A stretch of DNA of 64,000 nucleotides from positions 2,354,724-2,418,723 of the forward strand of contig NC_020134.1 in NCBI RefSeq assembly GCF_000331995.1, written 5' to 3'. The translations under genes were made by a program, and so were the position numbers. This DNA comes from Thermoclostridium stercorarium subsp. stercorarium DSM 8532 (GTDB lineage: Bacteria > Bacillota > Clostridia > DSM-8532). Below the pieces are notes generated by a model. That model was not told the origin of the DNA and did no database searches. It saw only the letters and a program-made list of their open reading frames with translations. Position 1 is the first letter of the stretch, and each line of letters starts with the position of its first letter. Positions 56,239 to 64,000 of the stretch are shown here, piece after piece.

Positions 56239-57113
56239 GCATTCATATAAAAATAAAAAACAAATTACGCCGTTATAAGAGAAATCCGGGGGCTCTGCTC
56301 ATACGCCTGCTTGTTACCGGTTCGGCCTTTATAACATTATCGGTTCTGATTTTCATAATCGGTTATATTTTATATAACGGTATTCCGCATATAACCGCCG
56401 ATTTTTTCGCATGGGAATATAATTCTGTTAATGTCTCGGTTACACCGGCGCTGGTAAACACCATAATCATGGTATTTTTTTCACTGATAATCACAGTACC
56501 TGTCGGTGTATTTGCAGCGGTCTATCTCGTCGAATACACCAAAAGGGAAAACAAAACGGTGGGAATAATCCGCCTTACTACTGAAACACTGTCAGCCATT
56601 CCTTCCATTGTATACGGCCTTTTTGGGTTTCTGTTTTTTGTTACCACCCTTAAATGGGGTATTTCGCTTATATCGGGCGTCTTTACAGTGTCGGTTATGG
56701 TGCTTCCGCTGATTGTCCGCACCACAGAAGAAGCCCTGAAGGCAGTGCCCGAATCCTACCGTGAAGGCAGTTTTGCTTTAGGTGCGGGAAAATTCAGGAC
56801 GGTTTTCAGCATTGTCATTCCGGCTGCTTTTCCGGGTATTCTTTCAGGGATCATTCTCGCCATAGGAAGAATAGTCGGCGAAACCGCCGCCCTAATTTAT
56901 ACCGCAGGCACCGTTGCGGAAATACCCTCAGGGAAGGATTTCCTTTTTGACTCGGCGCGTACCCTGTCGCTGCACATGTATGCCCTGGCAAGCGAAGGCC
57001 TTCATATAAACCAGGCTTATGCAACTGCAGCGGTACTTCTGGTTATTGTTCTTCTTATTAACCGCCTATCGGCTTTACTGGCAAAAAAAATCATGAAAGG
57101 AAAGAAGACATGA
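56232..57113 (+). CDS. pstA: phosphate ABC transporter permease PstA
   Basis: 293 residues, six spans with [16 protein letters not shown] and [20 protein letters not shown]. It overlaps pstC by 7 nt and pstB by 4 nt, so all three are translationally coupled. Forms the phosphate channel with PstC. Confidence 0.95.
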   Translation: MVGIHIKIKNKLRRYKRNPGALLIRLLVTGSAFITLSVLIFIIGYILYNGIPHITADFFAWEYNSVNVSVTPALVNTIIMVFFSLIITVPVGVFAAVYLVEYTKRENKTVGIIRLTTETLSAIPSIVYGLFGFLFFVTTLKWGISLISGVFTVSVMVLPLIVRTTEEALKAVPESYREGSFALGAGKFRTVFSIVIPAAFPGILSGIILAIGRIVGETAALIYTAGTVAEIPSGKDFLFDSARTLSLHMYALASEGLHINQAYATAAVLLVIVLLINRLSALLAKKIMKGKKT

Positions 57114-57859
57114 TTAAGGTTACAATAGAAAATCTGAATGTCTTTTACGGAAACTTTCAGGCACTGTATGGCATAAACATGCTTATACCCGCCAACAGAA
57201 TAACGGCACTGATTGGTCCTTCGGGATGCGGCAAATCAACACTTCTTAAAACCCTCAACCGGATGAACGATTTAATTCCCAGCTGCAGCATAACGGGAAG
57301 GGTACTGCTTGACAGAGAGGACATCTACTGCGATATTGACGTAAACATGCTCAGGAAACGGGTGGGAATGGTATTTCAGAAACCAAACCCCTTTCCCATG
57401 AGCATCTACGACAATATAGCCTATGGTCCAAGGACGCATGGCATAAAGTCAAAAGCCATGCTTGATGAAATTGTTGAAACCTCCCTCAGAAAAGCAGCCG
57501 TATGGGATGAAGTCAAGGACAGGCTGAAAAAAAGCGCTCTTGGGCTTTCAGGCGGGCAGCAACAGAGGATTTGCATTGCAAGGGCACTGGCGGTGAACCC
57601 CGAGGTTCTTCTGATGGATGAGCCCACATCGGCCCTTGACCCTGTTTCGACAGCTAAAATTGAAGATTTGATCTCCGAACTGAAAACAAATTACACAATT
57701 GTTGTAGTAACGCATAATATGCAGCAGGCTTTGCGGGTGTCAGACAGAACGGCCTTTTTTCTCAACGGCAGGCTTATTGAATACGACTATACCGAAAAGC
57801 TTTTCTCAATGCCTCAGGATAAACGCACCGAAGACTATATTACCGGGAGGTTCGGGTAA
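57110..57859 (+). CDS. pstB: phosphate ABC transporter ATPase PstB
   Basis: 249 residues with Walker [13 protein letters not shown], signature [15 protein letters not shown], Walker [14 protein letters not shown] and the switch histidine in VVVTHNMQQ. Energises phosphate import. The stop codon shares a base with the phoU start (TAATG). Confidence 0.97.
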   Translation: MIKVTIENLNVFYGNFQALYGINMLIPANRITALIGPSGCGKSTLLKTLNRMNDLIPSCSITGRVLLDREDIYCDIDVNMLRKRVGMVFQKPNPFPMSIYDNIAYGPRTHGIKSKAMLDEIVETSLRKAAVWDEVKDRLKKSALGLSGGQQQRICIARALAVNPEVLLMDEPTSALDPVSTAKIEDLISELKTNYTIVVVTHNMQQALRVSDRTAFFLNGRLIEYDYTEKLFSMPQDKRTEDYITGRFG

Positions 57860-58512
57860 TGAGGAGCAAATTCGACGAACAGCTTGAAAACCTTAACAAG
57901 GCACTGATACAAATGGGAGCCCTGTGTGAAGAAGCGATAGAAAACTCTGCCGGAGCGCTTATGACCGGAAATTTTGAGCTCGCTGAAAAAGCCATTATGA
58001 TCGATGAGAAAATTGATCAAAAGGAACGGGAAATCGAAAACCTGTGTTTACGGCTGCTTCTCCAGCAGCAGCCTGTCGCCGGTGATTTAAGGCTGATTTC
58101 AGCCGCCCTTAAAATGATAACCGACATGGAAAGAATCGGGGATCAGGCGGCGGATATTTCGGATATTATAATTATTGGAAAAATCCGTGCTGAAAATGGT
58201 ACACTATATATAGGCGACATGGCAAATGCCACGATAAAAATGGTAACGCAGAGCATTGACGCATTTGTAAACAGGGATTTGAAACTTGCCGTTGCAGTGA
58301 TAGACTATGACGACGCCGTTGACGAACTGTTTACAAGGGTAAGGAATGAACTGATAAAAAGGATTGAAAACAAAACGGTAAACGGGGAATATGCCATTGA
58401 TCTTATTATGATAGCAAAGTATTTTGAAAGGATTGGCGATCACGCCACAAACATTGCCGAATGGGTAGAGTTTGCAATAACAGGCAGGCACAGAGGAGAA
58501 GGGGATGCATGA
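57859..58512 (+). CDS. phoU: phosphate signalling regulator PhoU
   Basis: 217 residues forming the two PhoU three-helix bundles, each with a metal-binding E/DxxxD pattern (MITDMERIGDQAADISDI and MIAKYFERIGDHATNIAEW). It links PstB activity to PhoR and dampens the response when phosphate is ample. Overlaps pstB by one base and phoB by 4 nt. Confidence 0.95.
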   Translation: MRSKFDEQLENLNKALIQMGALCEEAIENSAGALMTGNFELAEKAIMIDEKIDQKEREIENLCLRLLLQQQPVAGDLRLISAALKMITDMERIGDQAADISDIIIIGKIRAENGTLYIGDMANATIKMVTQSIDAFVNRDLKLAVAVIDYDDAVDELFTRVRNELIKRIENKTVNGEYAIDLIMIAKYFERIGDHATNIAEWVEFAITGRHRGEGDA

Positions 58513-59177
58513 TTTACTGCGTGGAAGATGATCCGAATATAAGGGAACTGGTCATTTATGCGCTTAAAACAAGCGGATTTGAAGCCAAAGGTTTCCCCGA
58601 CGCAAAAAACTTTTTTGAGGAACTTAAAAAGAAGCTTCCGTCCTTGATCCTGCTGGATATAATGCTCCCGGGCACCGACGGACTAACGGTTTTAAAAATG
58701 CTTAAAGACAACGCCGTTACAAAGGACATTCCTGTTATCATGCTCACTGCAAAAGGGACAGAGTTTGACATAGTGCAAGGTCTTGACCTTGGCGCCGACG
58801 ACTATATCACGAAACCGTTCGGCGTGCTGGAACTTATCTCGCGGATAAAGTCGGTATTGAGAAGAGTGGAACCAAAGACCGACCAAAGCATATTAAAAGT
58901 CGGGGATATAACCATCGATACCGGAAGACACATGGTAACGGCAGGCAATAATGAAATAAAGCTTACATCGAAGGAATTTCAGCTGCTTTACCTTTTAATG
59001 TCCAACGCCGGTATTGTGCTGACGCGGGACATGCTTCTGGACAAAATATGGGGATTTGATTTTGACTGCGAAACCCGGACTTTGGACGTACATATCCGTT
59101 CCCTGAGAAAAAAACTCGGCGAGCATGGCAGAAAAATTGAAACGGTCCGCGGGATCGGATACAGGATGGGAGTATGA
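58509..59177 (+). CDS. phoB: response regulator PhoB/PhoP
   Basis: 222 residues: receiver domain with acidic EDD, phospho-acceptor aspartate in LILLDIMLPGTDG and lysine in DYITKPFG, then an OmpR-type winged helix (LTSKEFQLLYLL, TRTLDVHIRSLRKKL). The ATG at 58509 overlaps the phoU stop. Expected to bind the Pho box at 54318. The frame opens 16 codons earlier inside phoU. Confidence 0.94.
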   Translation: MIYCVEDDPNIRELVIYALKTSGFEAKGFPDAKNFFEELKKKLPSLILLDIMLPGTDGLTVLKMLKDNAVTKDIPVIMLTAKGTEFDIVQGLDLGADDYITKPFGVLELISRIKSVLRRVEPKTDQSILKVGDITIDTGRHMVTAGNNEIKLTSKEFQLLYLLMSNAGIVLTRDMLLDKIWGFDFDCETRTLDVHIRSLRKKLGEHGRKIETVRGIGYRMGV

Positions 59178-60845
59178 ATGAAGAAAAAAATATTCAAAAA
59201 CATGGTTGTCCTCTCCTTTGCCGCCGTTTTAATAACATCCTTTCTGATTTGCATTGTGCTGTACAACTATAATTTCAGCACTATGAAACGGCAGTTAAGG
59301 AATATGGCTTTTTTTCTTGCTTCATCACTGAACAGTGAAGCCGTGCAAATTAGCGATTTTACCGAGCTGACACGCAACGTCAATAACCGTGTAACCGTTA
59401 TCGCCGGAGACGGGACGGTATTGTTTGACAACATGACCGACATCCGGAGTCTGGAAAAACACTTGGACCGTCCCGAAGTAAAATCGGCGCTGGATACCGG
59501 TACGGGCGAAACCGTACGTTTGTCCGGCACGCTGGGCAAACAAACCTATTATTATGCCGTCAGGCTTAACAACGGCTTGGTACTGCGCCTTTCGTTCACC
59601 ACTGACACTGTATATTCAACGTATTTCAGCATATTGCCATACATAGTGTTAATATCGCTTTTCGTTATTGTGCTGTCAATGATTATGGCCGTAAATCAGT
59701 CAAAACAGATTGTTGCCCCGATAAATGCTATCAACCTGGACAAACCCGCCGAAAGCTCCGTATATGATGAACTGTCGCCGTTACTGTTAAGGATCGGCTA
59801 TTTGCGGAACCATCTGGACAGACAGATAGCCGAAGCGAAGGAACAGCAGAGACAGTTTGAAACCATTATAAACAACATGTCGGAAGGGCTTATCATACTT
59901 GACCGGCATGGAAGAGTACTTACAATAAACCCCAGTGCCGTAAAGCTTTTGGGCGGCTTGGCCGGTGATTACAACGGAAAGAACATATTAATTCTTAACC
60001 GCAGCAACGATTTCCAGCTTATCATTGAAAAAGCCATGGGAGGTACCCCTTCGGAGAGCATCATAACGAAACACGAAAGGAGCATAAGAATTTGGGCAAA
60101 CCCCGTAGTAAAGGAAGGAAAAGTCGAAGGAGCAATCATGATTCTTCATGACGTTACCGAAGCACAGATGGCTGAAAATTTCAGGCGTGAATTTTCCGCG
60201 AACGTGTCCCACGAGTTAAAGTCACCACTAACCGTTATATCGGGCTTTGCCGAGCTTATTAAAAACAATATGGTAAAAAGCGACGATATCCCTGTTTTTG
60301 CCGGGCGCATACACTGTGAAGCCAAAAGGCTCCTTAAACTCATAGAGGATATTATAGAAATATCAAGGCTGGACGAGGGAATAAATGATTTGCCCCTTGA
60401 AGAAATCAACCTGCTTGAGATTTGTGCAAACGCAGCAAAAAGCCTCAGTGAACTTGCGGCAAAAAAAGAAGTTTCGGTAACGGTAAAAGGCGACGCGGTC
60501 GTAATCAGGGGAGTTTACAGGCTGATTGAAGAGCTGGTGTACAATCTTGTGGAGAATGCCATAAACTACAATAAAAACAGCGGAAGAGTAATTGTTACGG
60601 TAGAAAAGACAAACAGCGGAGCGGTGCTTAAAGTTGAAGACACTGGAATAGGCATACCGAAAGAACATCATCAGAGAATATTTGAAAGATTTTACCGCGT
60701 TGACAAGAGCCATTCAAAGGAAACAGGGGGTACAGGTCTTGGTCTGTCAATTGTAAAACATGCGGCGAAATATCATAATGCCGTAATCGATCTTCAAAGT
60801 GATGTCGGAAAGGGAACAACAGTAGCCGTCACCTTTCCGCAGTAA
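59178..60845 (+). CDS. phoR: phosphate sensor histidine kinase PhoR
   Basis: 555 residues. Two membrane spans (about 9-30 and 150-172) flank an extracytoplasmic domain of about 120 residues, then a PAS domain (IINNMSEGLIILDRHGRVL), the H-box FSANVSHELKSPLTVISG, and the ATPase N and G boxes (NLVENAINYN, VEDTGIGIP, GGTGLGLSIVKH). It begins right after the phoB stop. Phosphorylates PhoB under phosphate limitation. Confidence 0.95.
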   Translation: MKKKIFKNMVVLSFAAVLITSFLICIVLYNYNFSTMKRQLRNMAFFLASSLNSEAVQISDFTELTRNVNNRVTVIAGDGTVLFDNMTDIRSLEKHLDRPEVKSALDTGTGETVRLSGTLGKQTYYYAVRLNNGLVLRLSFTTDTVYSTYFSILPYIVLISLFVIVLSMIMAVNQSKQIVAPINAINLDKPAESSVYDELSPLLLRIGYLRNHLDRQIAEAKEQQRQFETIINNMSEGLIILDRHGRVLTINPSAVKLLGGLAGDYNGKNILILNRSNDFQLIIEKAMGGTPSESIITKHERSIRIWANPVVKEGKVEGAIMILHDVTEAQMAENFRREFSANVSHELKSPLTVISGFAELIKNNMVKSDDIPVFAGRIHCEAKRLLKLIEDIIEISRLDEGINDLPLEEINLLEICANAAKSLSELAAKKEVSVTVKGDAVVIRGVYRLIEELVYNLVENAINYNKNSGRVIVTVEKTNSGAVLKVEDTGIGIPKEHHQRIFERFYRVDKSHSKETGGTGLGLSIVKHAAKYHNAVIDLQSDVGKGTTVAVTFPQ

Positions 60846-60887
60846 CCCGTACCCCTTCCGCAGGTGTTTATTCAGGCATGGCTTTAT

Positions 60888-62069
60888 TCACATGCACAGT
60901 TTCAATATATCAATAATTTCCTTTTTACCGTATTCGATATAGCCGGGCAGAGTGCGCTCACCGTAATTCGTGCACTTTTCCGCCATTTCTTCTATGTTTT
61001 CATCGGTAACGTTAATGTTAAGCTCTTTCATCGTCGTCGGCATGCCAATTTCCCTGAAAAACTTTTCAGTCGCTTCAATGCCTGCAATTGCGGTATTTTC
61101 CGGATTGGCATAATCCATTTCGCAGTTCCACACCCTAACCGCGTACTGGCAGAATCGCGGGATATTATACTTATACGCATATTTCATCCATGCGGGGAAA
61201 ACAACCGCCAGGCCGGCCCCGTGGGCAACCTCCTCGAACATTCCGCTGATTTCATGCTCGATCTGATGGGATACCATAAAAAAGTCCCTGCCAAGGCCTG
61301 TAAGGCCGTTATGGGAAATGCTGCCCGCCCACATAAGCGTAGCTCTTGCCTTATAATCCCGCGGGTTTTTCAGGGCTTTCCTGCCAGCATTGATTGTTGA
61401 TTTCAGCACCGCCTCCGCAATACGGTCGGTAACCTCCGCCTCACCTTTCTGGGTCAGATATCTTTCGGCAGTATGCATAATTATATCTACAATACCACAC
61501 GCAGTCTGATACGGTGAAACTGTATATGTCAATTCAGGATTCAATATTGAAAACAGCGGCCTGTGGAAGTCGGAATTATATCCTCTTTTCAGCTTAAGTT
61601 CTTCATTTGTAATAACGGCAGATGCGCTGGTTTCACTTCCCGTTGCCGCGAGAGTCAGTATCGTACCTACCGGCAGTGCGCGTTCGGGTTCCCTTTTCTT
61701 CATAAAGAACAACCACGGATCACAGTCATTGGCGGCACCTACGGCTATTGCCTTTCCTGAGTCAATGGCGCTTCCCCCGCCTACTGCCAGGACCAGGTCC
61801 ACATTTTCCTTTCTGCATATTTCTATTCCCTTCCTGACCAATCCAAGAACGGGATTGGGCCTTGCTCCGCCAAGCTCAACAAAATCAATTCCGGCATCAT
61901 TTAAAGCTTTTACCACTTCATCATACAGCCCGGTTTTCTTTATACTTCCTTCACCATAGTGAAGCAGTACTTTTTTAAAACCATAGCTCTTGATTATTTC
62001 TCCAACTCTTTTGTGCTGATCACGGCCGAAGAACACCCGTGTAGGACAGTAAAACTCAAAATTAAGCAT
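60888..62069 (-). CDS. iron-containing alcohol dehydrogenase (BdhA/YqhD-like)
   Basis: 393-residue group III dehydrogenase. The nucleotide motif AVGGGSAIDSGKAIA and metal ligands in CGIVDIIMHTAERY, MVSHQIEHEISG and EVAHGAGLAVVFPAW are intact. Closest in style to NADPH-dependent butanol dehydrogenases. Likely reduces aldehydes in fermentation; physiological substrate not decided. It converges with phoR and is divergent from the aldo-keto reductase. Confidence 0.94.
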   Translation of the reverse strand: MLNFEFYCPTRVFFGRDQHKRVGEIIKSYGFKKVLLHYGEGSIKKTGLYDEVVKALNDAGIDFVELGGARPNPVLGLVRKGIEICRKENVDLVLAVGGGSAIDSGKAIAVGAANDCDPWLFFMKKREPERALPVGTILTLAATGSETSASAVITNEELKLKRGYNSDFHRPLFSILNPELTYTVSPYQTACGIVDIIMHTAERYLTQKGEAEVTDRIAEAVLKSTINAGRKALKNPRDYKARATLMWAGSISHNGLTGLGRDFFMVSHQIEHEISGMFEEVAHGAGLAVVFPAWMKYAYKYNIPRFCQYAVRVWNCEMDYANPENTAIAGIEATEKFFREIGMPTTMKELNINVTDENIEEMAEKCTNYGERTLPGYIEYGKKEIIDILKLCM

Positions 62070-62161
62070 ATTTCACCCACCTTTCGTTTTTTATGTTCAA
62101 CAACATTGTATTGTAACGCAGCAAATTACGCAAGGGATACCAGCCTTTCCCCGATATTTTC

Positions 62162-62190
62162 TTGAAGGCATACGGCTTATGGGTTATAAT
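62162..62190 (+). promoter_or_regulatory. promoter of the aldo-keto reductase
   Basis: TTGAAG (62162-62167), 17-bp spacer, TATAAT (62185-62190), 32 bp before the start codon. Confidence 0.75.
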
Positions 62191-62222
62191 TACATCATAA
62201 AGTTCTCGCTCGGGAGGCAATT

Positions 62223-63236
62223 ATGCGTAAAACCGTTTTGGGGAAAACAGGGCTTGAAGTCACCCGTGTAGGATTTGGCGTACTGCCTTTGCAACGGGTA
62301 TCCATGGATGAAGCAAAAAGGATTTTAACAAGGGCCTATGAAAGCGGTATCAATTTTTACGACACTGCAAGGGCATATACCGACAGTGAGGAAAAAATCG
62401 GCAATGCGCTGTCGGATGTAAGGGAAAACATTATTATCGCCACGAAAACCCAGGCAAAGGACGCGAAAACTTTCTGGCGTGATCTGGAGACAAGCCTTGA
62501 GAAACTGAAAACAGACTACATAGATATCTACCAGTTCCATAATCCTGAAAAAGTACCGATGGCGGGAGACGAACTCTACGAAGCCATGCTCCAGGCAAAA
62601 CAGAAAGGATTAATCCGGCATATAGGAATTACAAACCACAGCTTTGAAAACGGGAAAAAAGCAATATTATCCGGACTGTATGAAACCCTTCAGTACCCGT
62701 TTAACCATATTTCCTCCGAAGAAGACCTGGAACTTGTAATGCTCTGTAAGGAAAAAAACATTGGTTTTATCGCTATGAAAGCCCTTTCAGGAGGCCTCAT
62801 CACAAATGCCGAAACAGCTTTCTGCTATTTGTGGCAATACCAGCATGTGGTACCCATCTGGGGTATTCAAAGAATGGAGGAACTGGAGCAGTTTATTGCG
62901 CTGGAGAAAAATCCCCCTGTACTGGACGAAACAAGAAAACAATTGATTGAAAAGGACAGGCGGGAACTTTCGGGCAGTTTCTGCAGGGGCTGCGGCTATT
63001 GCATGCCATGTCCGGCAGGCATACCCATCAACAATGCCGCAAGAATGAAATTCCTTTTAAGAAGGGCCCCTTACCGGCAGTATATTACAAAGGAATGGCA
63101 GGAAAAAATGGAACTGATTGAAAACTGCATCGAATGCAACCAGTGTTCGAGCAAATGCCCGTATCATCTGAACACGCCCGCGCTTTTGAAAGAGATGCTT
63201 GCAGATTACCGCGAATTTGTAAAAAGCCATGCATGA
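62223..63236 (+). CDS. aldo-keto reductase with C-terminal 4Fe-4S ferredoxin-like domain
   Basis: 337 residues. The AKR barrel holds the tetrad: Asp and Tyr in NFYDTARAYTDSEEKIG, Lys in IATKTQAKD, His in IYQFHNPEK. The C-terminal 90 residues carry two cysteine clusters (CRGCGYCMPCPAGIPI and CIECNQCSSKCPYHL), expected to bind two 4Fe-4S centres, as in a group common in Clostridia. Electron donor and substrate are not known. ATG follows GGGAGG. Confidence 0.93.
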   Translation: MRKTVLGKTGLEVTRVGFGVLPLQRVSMDEAKRILTRAYESGINFYDTARAYTDSEEKIGNALSDVRENIIIATKTQAKDAKTFWRDLETSLEKLKTDYIDIYQFHNPEKVPMAGDELYEAMLQAKQKGLIRHIGITNHSFENGKKAILSGLYETLQYPFNHISSEEDLELVMLCKEKNIGFIAMKALSGGLITNAETAFCYLWQYQHVVPIWGIQRMEELEQFIALEKNPPVLDETRKQLIEKDRRELSGSFCRGCGYCMPCPAGIPINNAARMKFLLRRAPYRQYITKEWQEKMELIENCIECNQCSSKCPYHLNTPALLKEMLADYREFVKSHA

Positions 63237-63279
63237 CCGAAAACGCAGGATAATCCCCGAATCAAAACGTGAAAAGCCT

Positions 63280-64000
63280 TTATCTGCTGCTCACGGGAAT
63301 TATATGGGGTTTTTTCGAGACAGGGTTTTCGTAAACCAGGCATACTATATCATACACTTCTTCAATAACCTGATAAGTCAGAACTTCTTTAGGCGTTCCG
63401 CCGCATACAATGCGCCCGCCTTTCAGAAGATAAACGGTATCACAGTATTCGGCTGCCAGATTCAGATCGTGCAAAACGGTAACAACGGTAAGCCCCTGCT
63501 CATGGGCAAGCCTTGTTATCGTTTCCATTATTGAAAGCTGGTGGTGAATGTCAAGCTGGGATACCGGCTCGTCAAGGAGGATAATCGGGGTTTTCTGGGC
63601 AAGCGCCCTTGCTATTATCACGCGCTGCAGCTCTCCTCCGCTTATGGATCTTATGCTTCTGTCTTTAAGATGACTCACACCTGTGGTTTCAAGCGCCCAG
63701 CGGACAATTTCCCTGTCTTCTTCCGTCTCGTTTGAAAAGCCTTTTATATGCGGTGTCCTTCCCATCATAACAATGTCTTCCACGGTGAAGTCAAATTCTA
63801 TATGGGTGCTTTGCGGGACCAGCGCAAGTTCCTTTGCTATTTCCGCCGATGTCATTTTGGCTATGTCTTTGAAGTTGATATACACCGCGTTTTTCTCAGG
63901 TTTTAAAATTGATGCAATATTTTTAAGCAGTGTGGTTTTACCCGAACCGTTAGGGCCGAGAAGGCCGTTGACCGTGCCGGGTTTGAACCGGGCACATATA
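63280..64000 (-). CDS. iron-siderophore/cobalamin-type ABC transporter ATPase (5' end outside window)
   Basis: FepC/BtuD/FhuC-like ATPase. The frame extends to the window edge; 239 codons are present. Walker A GPNGSGKTTLL, signature ISGGELQRVIIARAL, Walker B IILLDEPVSQLD and the switch histidine in TVLHDLNLAAEYC are clear. Probably the last gene of an importer whose permease and binding protein lie beyond the window. Substrate class is inferred from family resemblance. Confidence 0.92.
   Translation of the reverse strand, partial: ICARFKPGTVNGLLGPNGSGKTTLLKNIASILKPEKNAVYINFKDIAKMTSAEIAKELALVPQSTHIEFDFTVEDIVMMGRTPHIKGFSNETEEDREIVRWALETTGVSHLKDRSIRSISGGELQRVIIARALAQKTPIILLDEPVSQLDIHHQLSIMETITRLAHEQGLTVVTVLHDLNLAAEYCDTVYLLKGGRIVCGGTPKEVLTYQVIEEVYDIVCLVYENPVSKKPHIIPVSSR

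Noticed and set aside
1..64000. CRISPR arrays, insertion sequences, tRNA or rRNA genes
   Set aside because: No regularly spaced long repeats, transposase motifs or cloverleaf sequences were seen in the intergenic DNA read by eye; a covariance search could still find a tRNA I missed.

Overview
The window looks like a chromosomal segment of a low- to mid-GC Clostridia member, probably a saccharolytic or cellulolytic anaerobe. The pointers are AGGAGG-type ribosome binding sites, frequent TTG and GTG starts, an rpsO-pnp pair, a division cluster with a PASTA-domain transpeptidase, a GH94 phosphorylase, a GH2 enzyme with an LplABC-type sugar importer, and an aldo-keto reductase carrying ferredoxin-like cysteine motifs. 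The genus is inference only. I see no rRNA, tRNA, CRISPR array or insertion sequence.

Layout. 1-20.7 kb is mostly minus-strand housekeeping: a partial aldehyde dehydrogenase, then the division and cell wall (dcw) cluster in transcription order mraZ, rsmH, ftsL, spoVD/ftsI-like, murE, murF, mraY, ftsW, murA, ftsQ, sbp, ftsZ. It is preceded by rodA, lgt and a pair of M16 peptidases. murD, murG and murB are not in the cluster; the slot after ftsW instead holds a 55-residue membrane protein on the opposite strand. 20.9-31 kb holds a degenerate GGDEF protein, an LCP wall-anchoring enzyme, a large secreted phosphodiester glycosidase, a serpin interrupted by a stop codon, and a GH94 phosphorylase. 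31-46 kb is mixed metabolism: an HD protein, an HTH-methyltransferase fusion beside adenosylhomocysteinase, a two-subunit ThrE exporter, purine nucleoside phosphorylase, argJ, cheW, a GAF-GGDEF cyclase, nth, glgA, pnp and rpsO.

46-54 kb is a sugar-uptake locus (AraC-type sensor, LplB, LplC, lipoprotein binding protein, GH2) that appears to be decaying: the binding protein and GH2 each contain one in-frame TAA, and LplC has lost its N-terminal part. The serpin carries the same kind of TAA lesion. 54.3-60.8 kb is a compact phosphate regulon, pstSCAB-phoU-phoB-phoR, behind a Pho-box-like array; its PstS is circularly permuted relative to the usual domain order. The window ends with an iron-type alcohol dehydrogenase, an aldo-keto reductase and a partial ABC ATPase.

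Regulatory highlights read directly from sequence are three AAGTGG repeats with 10-bp period before mraZ (MraZ operator), a structured rpsO leader ending just before the ribosome binding site, a 93-nt near-perfect hairpin in the pnp leader, and a cluster of ACAAAAGA repeats between rsmH and ftsL.
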